This document shows positions 8,632-17,507 of a DNA stretch of 64,000 nucleotides, one piece after another. Position 1 is the stretch's first letter, and each line of letters opens with the position of its first letter. The notes beneath the pieces were generated by a model that was given only the letters and a program-made list of their open reading frames with translations, was not told the origin of the DNA and ran no database searches. The position numbers were made by a program, and so were the translations under genes. Origin of the DNA: Sphaerochaetaceae bacterium (GTDB lineage Bacteria; Spirochaetota; Spirochaetia; Sphaerochaetales; Sphaerochaetaceae); contig JAQQAI010000089.1 of assembly GCA_028532915.1 (NCBI GenBank), positions 124,001 to 188,000 on the forward strand. The letters run 5' to 3'.

Positions 8632-9557
8632 TATTGATCCTCCTCTGTCAGCTCTATGATCAATTCATCATCATCGTCCTCAATCTCTTCTACCAGTATT
8701 TCCTTCTGTTCGTCCGCGACATATCGTTCGATCTCAACATCGATTGAATCACTGTTCAGATCAGAGTGAAGAATCTCTTCTTTGTAGATGATACTTTCAT
8801 CAATCTGTGCAGAACGGGTGATCTGAATATCACCGAAGAGGCGGTGCTGTTCTATCACGATCATGTTGAATTTCACAGCTTCAAGGATCGCAAGAAACGC
8901 GCAGATGATTTCCAAAGGAGAGGTCTTGTCGACAAGAAGATCACTGAACGTAATCGACTCTTTCTGACCGAAGAGCTCATTCATCAGCGTGATCTTCTGT
9001 TTGACTGTGACTTCTTCGTAAACGTTGAACACCTGGTCTACGCTGAGGTTGTTCAATATGGAGGAGAATGTCTTGAGCAGATCCCATACGGAGATCTCGG
9101 ACCACAGCTGATCATCGGTGAACGGAAGCATGAATTGACTCTTTTTCCTCTGAATAAACAGCTGATCACCCTGATTCTTCTGTGCAAGAAGAACACTGTA
9201 CTTCTTATATTTCTGATATTCGAGCAGCTGCTGGACAAGCTCATCCCTCCCGTCATCGAAATCATCATCTTCTGCGAGTTCTCTGGGAAGAAGCATATTG
9301 CTTTTAATAAAAAGAAGCTGGGCCGCCATATGATAGAAATCGGTCAGATCCTCGAGATCAATGCGTTTTGCCATCTCGAGATATTCGAGAAACTGATCTG
9401 TGATCTCAGCTATCGGGATCGAATAGATGCTCACCTGTGATTTCTGGATGAGGTGAAGGAGCAGGTCAAGAGGCCCTTCGAACTGCTGGACACTGTAGGT
9501 GAGATGGTTTCTGTTTGCTTCACTGAATAAGGTTTCACCGGCACCGGAAATTTCCAT
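8631..9557 (-). CDS. scpA: Segregation and condensation protein A
   Basis: A 308-residue kleisin that bridges the SMC heads. The N-terminal region has the family signature FEGPLDLLLHLIQKSQVSIY (about 25-44) followed by IPIAEITDQFLEYL. LTDFYHMAAQLLFIKSNMLL continues the helical N-terminal domain, and the C-terminal winged helix lies near 225-270. It is somewhat longer than the usual 240-260 residues because of an acidic, Glu/Asp-rich tail. No Shine-Dalgarno is present before the ATG; instead TATACT sits seven bases upstream, so the transcript may be leaderless. It is the first gene of the run to the lipoprotein at 3306. Confidence 0.93.
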   Translation of the reverse strand: MEISGAGETLFSEANRNHLTYSVQQFEGPLDLLLHLIQKSQVSIYSIPIAEITDQFLEYLEMAKRIDLEDLTDFYHMAAQLLFIKSNMLLPRELAEDDDFDDGRDELVQQLLEYQKYKKYSVLLAQKNQGDQLFIQRKKSQFMLPFTDDQLWSEISVWDLLKTFSSILNNLSVDQVFNVYEEVTVKQKITLMNELFGQKESITFSDLLVDKTSPLEIICAFLAILEAVKFNMIVIEQHRLFGDIQITRSAQIDESIIYKEEILHSDLNSDSIDVEIERYVADEQKEILVEEIEDDDDELIIELTEEDQ

Positions 9558-9570
9558 AAACGTAAGTATA
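9558..9570 (-). promoter_or_regulatory. -10 box for a probably leaderless scpA transcript
   Basis: TATACT on the minus strand (9565-9570) is followed by seven bases (TACGTTT) and the scpA ATG. A transcript starting 6-8 bases after the -10 would begin at or next to the start codon. The -35 candidate (TTACCC, 17-base spacing) is weak and falls within the recA terminator stem. Confidence 0.45.
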
Positions 9571-9575
9571 ACCTG

Positions 9576-9613
9576 AAAAAATGCATAGGGTAAAGAGAAT
9601 GTTACCCTATGCA
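9576..9613 (-). terminator. Rho-independent terminator of recA
   Basis: Perfect 12-bp stem: TGCATAGGGTAA (9582-9593) pairs with TTACCCTATGCA (9602-9613), loop of 8. Read on the minus strand it is followed by TTTTTT (9576-9581). It lies just after the recA stop codon. Confidence 0.9.
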
Positions 9614-9620
9614 GGTCTCT

Positions 9621-10697
9621 CTATTTTTCAGCTTTTTTTTCGTTCTTCTTGTTTTCGTTCGGGAACATGATCTGACGCAGAGAGCTTTCTAGTGCCGCTG
9701 TGATATCAGCATTGCTCTTCAGGAAATTGATGGCGTTTTCACGTCCCTGCCCGATCTTCTCGGTATTGTATGAATACCATGAACCGCTTTTGTTAACCAG
9801 ATCGTATTTCAGAGAAGCATCGAGAATTGAACCGTAGTAGCTCAGACCCTCACCGAACAGCATATCAAGTTCTATCCGTTTGAACGGAGGAGCAACTTTA
9901 TTCTTCACGATCTTGATTCTGACCCTGTTGCCGACGATATCATCCGCACTCTTGCTGATAGCTTCGATCTTTCTGACTTCGATTCTTATGGAAGAATAGA
10001 ATTTGAGAGCATTCCCCCCTGTCGTCGTCTCCGGATTACCGAACATGACCCCGATTTTCATCCTGATCTGATTGATGAATATGATGGTTGTGTTGCTCTT
10101 AGCCAAAATACCGGTGAGTTTTCGCAGTGCCTGGCTCATCAGACGTGCCTGAAGTCCCATATGGGAATCGCCCATGTCTCCGTCGATCTCTGCCTGCGGA
10201 GTAAGAGCGGCGACAGAGTCAACTACGATGATGTCTACAGCTCCCGACCGGACGAGGGATTCGGTGATTTCCAATGCCTGTTCACCATTGTCAGGCTGGC
10301 TGATCCACAGTTCATCGGTGTTTACACCGAGTTTCCTTGCATAGGTCGGATCAAGTGCATGCTCTGCATCAATGAAGGCTGCGATTCCTCCAGCCTTCTG
10401 GGCTTCGGCGATCGCATGAAGAGACAATGTAGTCTTTCCTGAAGATTCGGGACCGTATATCTCTATGACACGTCCTTTCGGGTATCCCCCTACTCCCAAT
10501 GCCTCATCAAGCAGGATCGATCCTGAGGAGATCACTCCCATGGAAGAATCTACCGGATTGTCCGACAGTTTCATAAGAGCACCTTTTCCGTACTGTTTAT
10601 CTATCTGATTCCTTGCCGCTTCAAGAGCAATGAGTTTCTCTTTGGTATCGGCACCTTTCAACGCCGAGTTTACCGAAGGGCTGCTGTTCTTTGCCAT
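9621..10697 (-). CDS. recA: Recombinase RecA
   Basis: A 358-residue DNA-dependent ATPase that forms the presynaptic filament for homologous recombination. Walker A is GPESSGKTT (82-90). [20 protein letters not shown] is the Walker B region, followed by loop L1 ([15 protein letters not shown]). [20 protein letters not shown] spans the conserved loop L2 region. The length and order are those of ordinary bacterial RecA; there is no intein. It appears to be monocistronic, with its own terminator and a 56-base upstream spacer that carries a palindrome overlapping a -10-like box. AAGGAG precedes the start. Confidence 0.98.
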   Translation of the reverse strand: MAKNSSPSVNSALKGADTKEKLIALEAARNQIDKQYGKGALMKLSDNPVDSSMGVISSGSILLDEALGVGGYPKGRVIEIYGPESSGKTTLSLHAIAEAQKAGGIAAFIDAEHALDPTYARKLGVNTDELWISQPDNGEQALEITESLVRSGAVDIIVVDSVAALTPQAEIDGDMGDSHMGLQARLMSQALRKLTGILAKSNTTIIFINQIRMKIGVMFGNPETTTGGNALKFYSSIRIEVRKIEAISKSADDIVGNRVRIKIVKNKVAPPFKRIELDMLFGEGLSYYGSILDASLKYDLVNKSGSWYSYNTEKIGQGRENAINFLKSNADITAALESSLRQIMFPNENKKNEKKAEK

Positions 10698-10725
10698 ATT
10701 GTATTTTTCTCCTTACTAATCACCT

Positions 10726-10742
10726 ATAGTAACATACGTTAC
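10726..10742 (-). promoter_or_regulatory. recA promoter region with 14-bp palindrome, candidate operator
   Basis: GTAAC-ATAC-GTTAC (10729-10742) is an inverted repeat with 5-bp arms. It overlaps TACTAT (10726-10731, minus strand), the best -10 candidate for recA. The -35 is not convincing. An operator overlapping the -10 of recA is where a LexA-type repressor would act; the sequence is not one of the LexA boxes I know, so this is inference. Confidence 0.4.
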
Positions 10743-10753
10743 ATCCTGATCGT

Positions 10754-11206
10754 TTACTTCACGACCTCTTTTGAATCAAGCCAGATGGTAACAGGTCCTT
10801 CGTTCGTGTAGTTTACTTTCATAGAAGCCTGGAAAATTCCGGTTTCAACTCTCAATCCCTCCTCTTGCAACATTCTGATGGCTCTAAGATAATAATCTTT
10901 TGCCATCACGGCAGGTGCCGCATTGTTGAAAGAAGGACGGTTCCCTTTTGTCGTGACGGCACAGAGGGTGAACTGGCTCACGATCAGAATTTCTTTTGTC
11001 TCATCCATCACACAACGGTTCATCTTCCCCTGTCCGTCGGTGAAGATCCTCAAAGAACGGATCTTTCTGACGATATATTCCAGATCCTTTTCGCTGTCGT
11101 CACAACAGACTCCAAGATAGACGAGCAGACCTGAAGAAATGGAACCTGTGACCTGACTGTCAACGGTAACCGATGCGCCAGATACCCTCTGAACGACCGC
11201 CCTCAT
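10754..11206 (-). CDS. dtd: D-aminoacyl-tRNA deacylase
   Basis: A 150-residue Dtd that hydrolyses D-amino acids (and glycine mischarged on tRNA-Ala) from tRNA. It starts with the conserved MRAVVQRVSGASVTVD and carries the active-site motifs SQFTLCAVTTKGNRPSF (the SQFTL signature) and NEGPVTI (the Gly-Pro motif used as the chirality filter in this family). The length is standard. The start overlaps the rpe stop as ATGA, so the two are translationally coupled. Confidence 0.96.
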   Translation of the reverse strand: MRAVVQRVSGASVTVDSQVTGSISSGLLVYLGVCCDDSEKDLEYIVRKIRSLRIFTDGQGKMNRCVMDETKEILIVSQFTLCAVTTKGNRPSFNNAAPAVMAKDYYLRAIRMLQEEGLRVETGIFQASMKVNYTNEGPVTIWLDSKEVVK

Positions 11207-11874
11207 GAGCGCTCACACGAATGCAGAAGTTCTACGATCCCCTTTTTGTCATCACTGTGGAAGAAGGTCGTCCCTACAACGAGAACATCGGCTCCGCTGT
11301 CGATGATCTTCTGAGCATTGTTCGCATTGACCCCTCCGTCTACGGATATAAGGAAATCGAGGTTTCTCTCTTTTCTGATCGCATCAAGCTGCATTATCTT
11401 TTTAAGTGAGAAATCAATGAAGGACTGCCCTCCGAATCCGGGATTGACGCTCATCACCAGTACCAGGTCTATCTCTTCGAGCATCAATTCGATAGAAGAT
11501 ACTTCGGTTGAAGGTACAATGGAGATTCCTGCCTTTATACCGTGCTGATGAATGGTATTGACGGTCCTGTGAAGATGGGTGCACGCTTCTGCATGAACGG
11601 TGATGTAATCACTTCCCGCATCGACGAATTCCTTTATGAGAATGTCGGGATTGCTCATCATAAGGTGTGTATCAAAAGGAAGAGACGTCTCTTTCCTTAT
11701 ATCTTTGATGAATTTCGGACCGAAGGAGATGTTCGGGACGAATGAACCGTCCATCACATCAAGATGGACCCAGTCCGCATTGCTTTCATTGATGAGACAG
11801 ATTCCCTGACCTGCACGGGAAAAGTCAGCCGATAACATTGAAGGTGCCACAATACAACTATTATTACTTTTCAT
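11203..11874 (-). CDS. rpe: Ribulose-phosphate 3-epimerase
   Basis: A 223-residue TIM-barrel enzyme interconverting ribulose-5-phosphate and xylulose-5-phosphate in the pentose phosphate pathway. Motifs are APSMLSADF near the start, VHLDVMDGSFVPNISFGP (metal and catalytic Asp), HLMMSNP, VMSVNPGFGGQSF and SVDGGVN with the second catalytic Asp. I place the start at the ATG at 11874 because the family begins just before this conserved region; the frame stays open upstream to 11934. No Shine-Dalgarno is seen there; GATAAA lies nine bases upstream. It is divergent from greA. Confidence 0.93.
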   Translation of the reverse strand: MKSNNSCIVAPSMLSADFSRAGQGICLINESNADWVHLDVMDGSFVPNISFGPKFIKDIRKETSLPFDTHLMMSNPDILIKEFVDAGSDYITVHAEACTHLHRTVNTIHQHGIKAGISIVPSTEVSSIELMLEEIDLVLVMSVNPGFGGQSFIDFSLKKIMQLDAIRKERNLDFLISVDGGVNANNAQKIIDSGADVLVVGTTFFHSDDKKGIVELLHSCERS

Positions 11875-11956
11875 ATGTATAGTTTTATCAGAATAGGACC
11901 TTTTTGTTAAGTCAAAAAACAGCATGAGCATCATTGTCCTGTGAAATTGGTAGTTG

Positions 11957-11985
11957 TTGCACCCGATTGCTTTTTAAGGTATACT
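11957..11985 (+). promoter_or_regulatory. greA promoter
   Basis: TTGCAC (11957-11962), a 17-base spacer and TATACT (11980-11985). The expected start near 11992 gives a leader of about 120 bases before the greA ATG. Confidence 0.65.
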
Positions 11986-12022
11986 ATGGAGAGTAAAATT
12001 AGCATATTCTCACCGAAAACAC

Positions 12023-12063
12023 CTGAGCTGTTATACATCCTGTGTTCCGGGATAATAGCTCAG
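12023..12063 (+). promoter_or_regulatory. Long hairpin in the greA leader
   Basis: CTGAGCTGTTAT (12023-12034) pairs with ATAATAGCTCAG (12052-12063) over 12 bp with one G-U pair, around a 17-base loop. It is followed by TTATTTATTGTTT. It lies 50 bases before the start codon, within the predicted leader. It could be an attenuator or an RNA stability element. Confidence 0.55.
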
Positions 12064-12113
12064 TTATTTATTGTTTACCTAGCCAAATCAGCAAAATGAT
12101 TAAGGAGCGCCTA

Positions 12114-14798
12114 ATGAACGAAGAAACCATCAAAACCCTGTTGACTGAAGAGAAATGGACGAGAGCTTCAATTAACACCTATACAGTCCCAGCTTTCCAG
12201 GAAATTGATGAGACACTGAAAGAGTATACTGCAAATGACGATCTGCTTGAAATGAAAGCGGTCTGTGAAGAACATATTAAGAAAAACAAGAACAGTATCA
12301 TTGCGATGTATGTTTCCGGTAGCGTTTCTCTGAGCAGAAAATCGCTGGATTACGGGAATATCACTTCTCTTATAGAGATGTTCAATGAGAATAACAAACC
12401 TAACGTTGTCGAATTTCTTTGTGAAAAGGTTTTGAAGAATTTCGAAGACAAATATGTGCTTCGGGTTCTTGCTTCCGTATATGAGAAAGCTCATAAGGAA
12501 GAAGCGATGTACGAATTGTACGAACGTCTTGTCGCGGTCGATTTTGAAGAGACCGACCTGCTGCTCGTCATAGCAAAACGGTATCTGCAGAACGGTGACA
12601 AGAACGGCGCACTCTCTTTCTACAAGAAGGCATTCCAGCGCTATCTCAATGTACAGAACTTCCAGGCAGTTCAGGATGTCTGGGATCTTCTGCTCACTCT
12701 TATCCCCGATGATTTCTCATACCTTCTCGGTCTTGCTCACAAGATCATCGATCGTTTCAACGGTGAGGGAGGCATGAAGGTTCTGACTCAGCTTTTCCAG
12801 CTGAGTATCGAGAAAGACAATCTTGATCAGGCAATTACGTCACTGAAGCTCATGCTTGCAACCGAACCTCACTCTGAATGGGCGAGAGAGCAGCTCGTAT
12901 CGATCTACAGAAAAAAATATGCCGGACACAGCAGACTCGAATCGTGCATCGATCTGAGTAACCTGGACAAATCATACAGGGATATACATCTCGCCATAGA
13001 CGAGTTCGAAAAGAATATCGCTTTCGATAAAGGTTCCTTCGTATATCATAAGACCTGGTCGATCGGAAGAATACAGGAAATCACACATGAGAAGGTCATT
13101 ATCGATTTCGCCTCGAAAAGAGACCACGTAATGTCTCTCTCGATGGCATTCTCCTCTCTTCAGGTTCTTCCCAAACAACATATCTGGGTCCTCAAGAGTG
13201 TCTTCCCGAAAGATAAGCTTAAAGCTAAATTCATCCAGGATATCCCATGGGGTTTGAGGACTCTCATTACTTCGAACAACAATGCTGCTACGATGAAAGA
13301 GATGAAAAGTGAGATCGTTCCCTCTATTCTGACAGCAAAAGAATGGACAAGCTGGCTCAACAAGGCGAAAAAAGTACTCATGAGCGATCCTCTCATCGGA
13401 TTTCTTCCAAACGAAAATGATGTATATACCGTGCGCGATACTCCGATAAGCTATGAAGAGAAGTCTCTGGTTATCTTCAGGAACGAGAAGAGATTCTACC
13501 AGAAAGTGAAAGTCATCAGAGATTTTCTCGAACATGGAGATGTCGAATCTGATTTCTTCATCGAGATGGTGAAATATTTCAGAGACCAGTGCAGCATGTA
13601 TCAGGGAGTCAATGACCAGGTTATATCTTCACTCCTGCTCGTTCAGGACCTGAGTGCCCGTTACCCGTTCATCCATGAGATCGATAACACGAGCTTCAAA
13701 CACCTGTATGGCCTGCTCGATTCCGTTCCTCAGACATTCAAGGCGATCGAGGACTCGGAACTGAAAAAAGCTTTCATATCCCAGGTCGTCGTCACAGAGG
13801 ATCCGGAGAAGGTTCCCTATGTTCTTGTTTCTCTTTACCCATACTATCTCACAAGTTTCATCATGGACACACTCAGAGAACAGGGAAAGAAAAAAGTCAT
13901 TGAGGATATGTTCAAAAAGGCATGCAGGAACTACAAGGAAAATGCAGACCTGTTTACCTACCTTTCCAGAACCTATGACAAGAAGTTCTGGGAGAAGAAG
14001 ATAAAGATCCCGTTCGAGACTCTGGTGACGAGTCAGCTTCAGCTTCTCGATTTTGCCTTCAACGCGATCGAGGCAAAAAAATCGACCGTTGAGAATAAAA
14101 AGATAGCGAAGACGCTTCTTACCATACTTTTCGAAGAGAGAACCCTTTTTGACTACCTTTCAACCTGTAACGAAGGTCAGGCTCAAAGAATAAACTTCAT
14201 CATTCAGAGGATGCAGGGTCTTGATCCATCCAGGAAGATCGAAGTCAAGCATGCGATTCTCGAACGTTTCCCAGAATTCACCTTCCTCGGAGAGGAGATG
14301 TCTTCCACTGAGATGGTAAGCAGCGGACTTCTTGTTACCAAACAGAGATATATCGATAAACAGAATGAACTTGAAAGGATCATGAATGTCGACATCCCGG
14401 AAAACTCGAAGGAGATCGGTGAAGCTCTTGCCCTCGGAGATCTGAGAGAGAACTCAGAGTTCAAGGCAGCTAAGGAAAAACAGGGTATTCTCAACACCAC
14501 AATGATGCGTCTGACAGATGAGATCTCGAAGGCAACTGTGGTGACAACCGAGAATGTTGATGATTCCAAGATATCCTTCGGAACCCTCGCTACTTTGAAG
14601 AACAATATCACCGGAGATACTGTACAATACAAGATTCTGGGACCATGGGAATCAGAACCGAAAGACAACATCATCAGTTATCTAGCACCTTTCGGTGCCA
14701 AATTGCTGAACAAGAAGGAAGGCGAACAGTTCACTTTCGAAATCAACGAACAGCCGTATGACTTCACAGTCATTTCGATCGAAAAACTGCAGCTGTAG
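12114..14798 (+). CDS. greA: Transcription elongation factor GreA with giant N-terminal extension
   Basis: An 894-residue protein. The last 163 residues (about 732-894) are a complete GreA: a coiled-coil hairpin ending in ALGDLRENSEFKAAKEKQG, which keeps the acidic tip Asp and Glu that promote RNA-polymerase transcript cleavage, then the FKBP-like C-terminal domain. The preceding 730 residues are alpha-helical and repeat-like (for instance AMYELYERLVAVDFEETDLL and KNGALSFYKKAFQRYLNV), resembling TPR/HEAT arrays, with a possible beta segment near residue 310. Such long GreA proteins are known in spirochaetes; the role of the extension is unclear. The start at 12114 is fixed by AAGGAG (12102-12107) six bases upstream. 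The gene stands alone on the plus strand with a structured leader. Confidence 0.93.
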   Translation: MNEETIKTLLTEEKWTRASINTYTVPAFQEIDETLKEYTANDDLLEMKAVCEEHIKKNKNSIIAMYVSGSVSLSRKSLDYGNITSLIEMFNENNKPNVVEFLCEKVLKNFEDKYVLRVLASVYEKAHKEEAMYELYERLVAVDFEETDLLLVIAKRYLQNGDKNGALSFYKKAFQRYLNVQNFQAVQDVWDLLLTLIPDDFSYLLGLAHKIIDRFNGEGGMKVLTQLFQLSIEKDNLDQAITSLKLMLATEPHSEWAREQLVSIYRKKYAGHSRLESCIDLSNLDKSYRDIHLAIDEFEKNIAFDKGSFVYHKTWSIGRIQEITHEKVIIDFASKRDHVMSLSMAFSSLQVLPKQHIWVLKSVFPKDKLKAKFIQDIPWGLRTLITSNNNAATMKEMKSEIVPSILTAKEWTSWLNKAKKVLMSDPLIGFLPNENDVYTVRDTPISYEEKSLVIFRNEKRFYQKVKVIRDFLEHGDVESDFFIEMVKYFRDQCSMYQGVNDQVISSLLLVQDLSARYPFIHEIDNTSFKHLYGLLDSVPQTFKAIEDSELKKAFISQVVVTEDPEKVPYVLVSLYPYYLTSFIMDTLREQGKKKVIEDMFKKACRNYKENADLFTYLSRTYDKKFWEKKIKIPFETLVTSQLQLLDFAFNAIEAKKSTVENKKIAKTLLTILFEERTLFDYLSTCNEGQAQRINFIIQRMQGLDPSRKIEVKHAILERFPEFTFLGEEMSSTEMVSSGLLVTKQRYIDKQNELERIMNVDIPENSKEIGEALALGDLRENSEFKAAKEKQGILNTTMMRLTDEISKATVVTTENVDDSKISFGTLATLKNNITGDTVQYKILGPWESEPKDNIISYLAPFGAKLLNKKEGEQFTFEINEQPYDFTVISIEKLQL

Positions 14799-14818
14799 AC
14801 ATTCCTGCCGTCATAAGA

Positions 14819-14846
14819 GAGCGTGATTCATTCACGCTCCTTATTT
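14819..14846 (+). terminator. Bidirectional terminator between greA and murJ
   Basis: GAGCGTGA (14819-14826) pairs with TCACGCTC (14832-14839), loop TTCAT, then CTTATTTTT on the plus strand. The right half lies inside the last codons of murJ, whose stop is at 14828. The minus-strand side has only a weak U-tract. Confidence 0.75.
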
Positions 14847-16390
14847 TTAAAGAAGATTCCTATATCTATTTTGAATATGCGGTAGACGCCGAGTGTCATC
14901 AGAGCGGATGTCAGATAGATGCCGGCCAGAATCAGAAATGATGAAAAGGAGCTTCCATTTATCCACCATGAATTTCCGACAGTCATCTTCATCAGATAAG
15001 AAATTGCCGCAAGCGGTATGTTCACCGAAATAATCTTCGCAAGCTTTTTAAGCAGCGATATGTTGAGAAGACTGTAGATGTGTGAGCGTGAGAGGACTAA
15101 GGTATAGATCACAAGACCGGCTGATAAGGCGATAGTATTTGCCAGTGCGATGGAAGAAACATCGTTCGTTCGTCCAAGCAGGAAGATCGTCAGGAGAATA
15201 TCACAGATAGAGACAACGAAAGCTATATAGACTGTCATTCTGAATCTATCTGCTGAATAAGAGAGTCTCTGCAGAAAACCGTACACGGCAATGAAAGGCA
15301 TTCCTATTGCAAAATAGAGGAGAACTTCACCCGTCTTCACGGCGTCTTCTACACTGTAATTCCCGCCGCTGAAAAGAACTGCGCAGCTTTCACTTCTCCA
15401 AACGATAAGCAAAATTGCCGAAGGAATGAGAAATGAAAGAAGATAAGCTATCCCCTCATCGGATAGTTCATGCAGCCTCTGTCTGTTATTCTGATTGAAT
15501 GCGATAGACAAAGACGGGAAAAATGCTGTCGCGATAGCTGCATAGAAGATACCATAAGGAGCCTGATACACGATGATGGCATTGCTGAACGCGGTGACAC
15601 TCCCTTCCTGCAGTGTTGTCGCAAAATAATAGGCTGCCTGCTGGGTAACTATCGCGATAAGGGATGAAAATGTGACCGGCACCCATCGTCTCAGCACTCT
15701 TCTAACATCAGGAGACCTGAAATTGAAGGATATTCTGATATCATAATCGAGACTTCTGACTTTCGCCACGGTGAACAGCACCTGTCCCGCTCCCCCGATG
15801 ATCACTCCGATGACCATCGAGTACGGGCCGTAATATCGTGAGAGATACGAAACCGATGCGATCACACATACAGAGAATATCAACGGGGCTATCGAAGCGA
15901 CCAGAAAAGTCTGGTGGGACTGCAGAACTCCTGCAAACAGTGAATAAAAAGTGATAAGAGCAAGATAGATCGAAAAATAAGCCAACAGATTGCCGGCAAG
16001 GATCAGCGACTGGTCGCCGGAAAAGTCACTGAGAAAGACAATGATGGGCCGGCGGAAGATGAAGGTGAGAATGATCAGCGGCAACATGATGACAAACTGG
16101 AAACCGAGCAGATTCCTCAACAGCTCCTTCTCTCCCCTCTTTTCGACTATCAGGCGGGTGAATTCAGGGATGAAGGCACTGTTGAATGCTCCTTCCGCAA
16201 ACAATTTTCTGAAATTGTTCGGAATATTGAAGGTGAAATTTATGATATCGGCGGTTCCTGTGAGTCCGAATACAGTGGCGATCACCCTGGCTTTTACGAT
16301 GCCGAGGATTCTGGAGATGAGGGTGAAGATCATCAGCACTAAAGAGTTCTTTCTTGCTAGTGTAAGATCCTTTCCCTCATGGTTATCCAT
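14828..16390 (-). CDS. murJ: Lipid II flippase MurJ (MviN)
   Basis: A 520-residue inner-membrane protein with about 14 predicted helices that flips lipid-linked peptidoglycan precursor across the membrane. The N-terminus (ARKNSLVLMIFTLISRILGI, then VKARVIATVFGLTGTADI) matches the MurJ/MviN signature with the conserved Arg in SRILG. INFTFNIPNNFRKLFAEGAF follows, also typical, as does FNSAFIPEF. The ATG at 16390 is preferred; it overlaps the tgt end by eight bases, and a longer reading to 16450 would cut deep into tgt. It is the last gene of the long rimP-to-murJ unit. Confidence 0.95.
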   Translation of the reverse strand: MDNHEGKDLTLARKNSLVLMIFTLISRILGIVKARVIATVFGLTGTADIINFTFNIPNNFRKLFAEGAFNSAFIPEFTRLIVEKRGEKELLRNLLGFQFVIMLPLIILTFIFRRPIIVFLSDFSGDQSLILAGNLLAYFSIYLALITFYSLFAGVLQSHQTFLVASIAPLIFSVCVIASVSYLSRYYGPYSMVIGVIIGGAGQVLFTVAKVRSLDYDIRISFNFRSPDVRRVLRRWVPVTFSSLIAIVTQQAAYYFATTLQEGSVTAFSNAIIVYQAPYGIFYAAIATAFFPSLSIAFNQNNRQRLHELSDEGIAYLLSFLIPSAILLIVWRSESCAVLFSGGNYSVEDAVKTGEVLLYFAIGMPFIAVYGFLQRLSYSADRFRMTVYIAFVVSICDILLTIFLLGRTNDVSSIALANTIALSAGLVIYTLVLSRSHIYSLLNISLLKKLAKIISVNIPLAAISYLMKMTVGNSWWINGSSFSSFLILAGIYLTSALMTLGVYRIFKIDIGIFFKNKERE

Positions 16391-17498
16391 AGTATCTTTC
16401 CAGATATGATTTCTTGAATTGAGCGAATCTGTCTTCCCTGATCGATTCACGGATTCTTTCCATGAAATTATACAGATAGGTCAGATTATGCTCTGTCGCC
16501 AGCATACCGGCGATCATCTCTTTGGCCTTGAACACATGGCGCAGATACCCTCTCGAATACCCCCTACAGGCGGTACAGGTACATCCTTCCACGATGGGAG
16601 AATCGTCGAATTCGTGTGCTGCTTTCTTGAGCTGGATCATTCCGTCATCGGTAAAGACCGAACCGTTTCTTCCGCTTCGCGTTGCAAGGACACAATCGAA
16701 CAGGTCGATTCCGTTCCCGACAGCCTCGAGAATATAATCGGGAGTACCGATGCCCATCACGTACCGGGGTCGCTGTACAGGAAGGAACTGTGTAGTATAT
16801 GCAAGATACTCTGCAAACTGTTCACTTGTCTCCCCTACCGATAGGCCTCCTATGGCAAGTCCGGGAAAGTCTATCTCACTGAGAGCTAGTGCACTTTCCT
16901 TCCTGAGGTCCTTGTAGAAATTTCCCTGAACGATACCGAACAAATTCCCCCTCTCTCCATGTTCCACCCAGTGGTCATATGAGCGTCTGGCCCAGTTTCT
17001 CGTGGTCTCCCATGCCTTTTTCGCTTCTTTGTAGGGAATGTCGGGAGCTGTACATACATCAAGACACATCATAATGTCGGAACCTATGATGTTCTGTATA
17101 TCGACGACCTTCTCCGGAGTTAGCTGATGGCGGGAGCCGTCAATATGTGACTGAAAGATGACCCCTTCCTCTTTGATCTTCCGAAGCTGAGAAAGACTGA
17201 ATACCTGAAAACCGCCGCTGTCGGTGAGAATGTTATAATCCCAGTTGCTGAAGCGGTGAAGACCATCGAAAGCTTTAAGGACCTGCGTTCCCGGTCTGAG
17301 ATAAAGATGGTAGGTGTTGGCCAATATGAGGCGGTAACCTATATCGCTGACACTTTTATGATACATCCCTTTGACCGTCCCGTTGGTTCCCACCGGCATG
17401 AACGAGGGAGTGATCACATCCCCATGAGGTAATGACAGTATTCCGGTTCTCGCTGATGTAAAAGCGTCTGTATCTGTTAGTGTAAAAATCTTTTTCAT
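16383..17498 (-). CDS. tgt: Queuine/preQ1 tRNA-guanine transglycosylase
   Basis: A 371-residue TIM-barrel enzyme that exchanges guanine-34 of GUN-anticodon tRNAs for preQ1, a step of queuosine synthesis. Visible motifs are PVGTNGTVKGM, NTYHLYLRPG, LTDSGGFQVFSL (catalytic Asp), ESALALSEIDFPGLAIGGLS, DCVLATRSGRNG (second catalytic Asp) and the zinc site CTCTACRGYSRGYLRH. queA, the next pathway step, is at 41192-42223. The gene follows lptG by nine bases. Confidence 0.97.
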   Translation of the reverse strand: MKKIFTLTDTDAFTSARTGILSLPHGDVITPSFMPVGTNGTVKGMYHKSVSDIGYRLILANTYHLYLRPGTQVLKAFDGLHRFSNWDYNILTDSGGFQVFSLSQLRKIKEEGVIFQSHIDGSRHQLTPEKVVDIQNIIGSDIMMCLDVCTAPDIPYKEAKKAWETTRNWARRSYDHWVEHGERGNLFGIVQGNFYKDLRKESALALSEIDFPGLAIGGLSVGETSEQFAEYLAYTTQFLPVQRPRYVMGIGTPDYILEAVGNGIDLFDCVLATRSGRNGSVFTDDGMIQLKKAAHEFDDSPIVEGCTCTACRGYSRGYLRHVFKAKEMIAGMLATEHNLTYLYNFMERIRESIREDRFAQFKKSYLERYYG

Positions 17499-17507
17499 GA
17501 AAATTCC

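Noticed and set aside
8766-9440. 224-residue open frame on the plus strand opposite scpA
   Set aside because: It lies entirely antisense to scpA, has no ribosome-binding site and its product shows no recognisable family; the frame stays open because of the codon use of the real gene.
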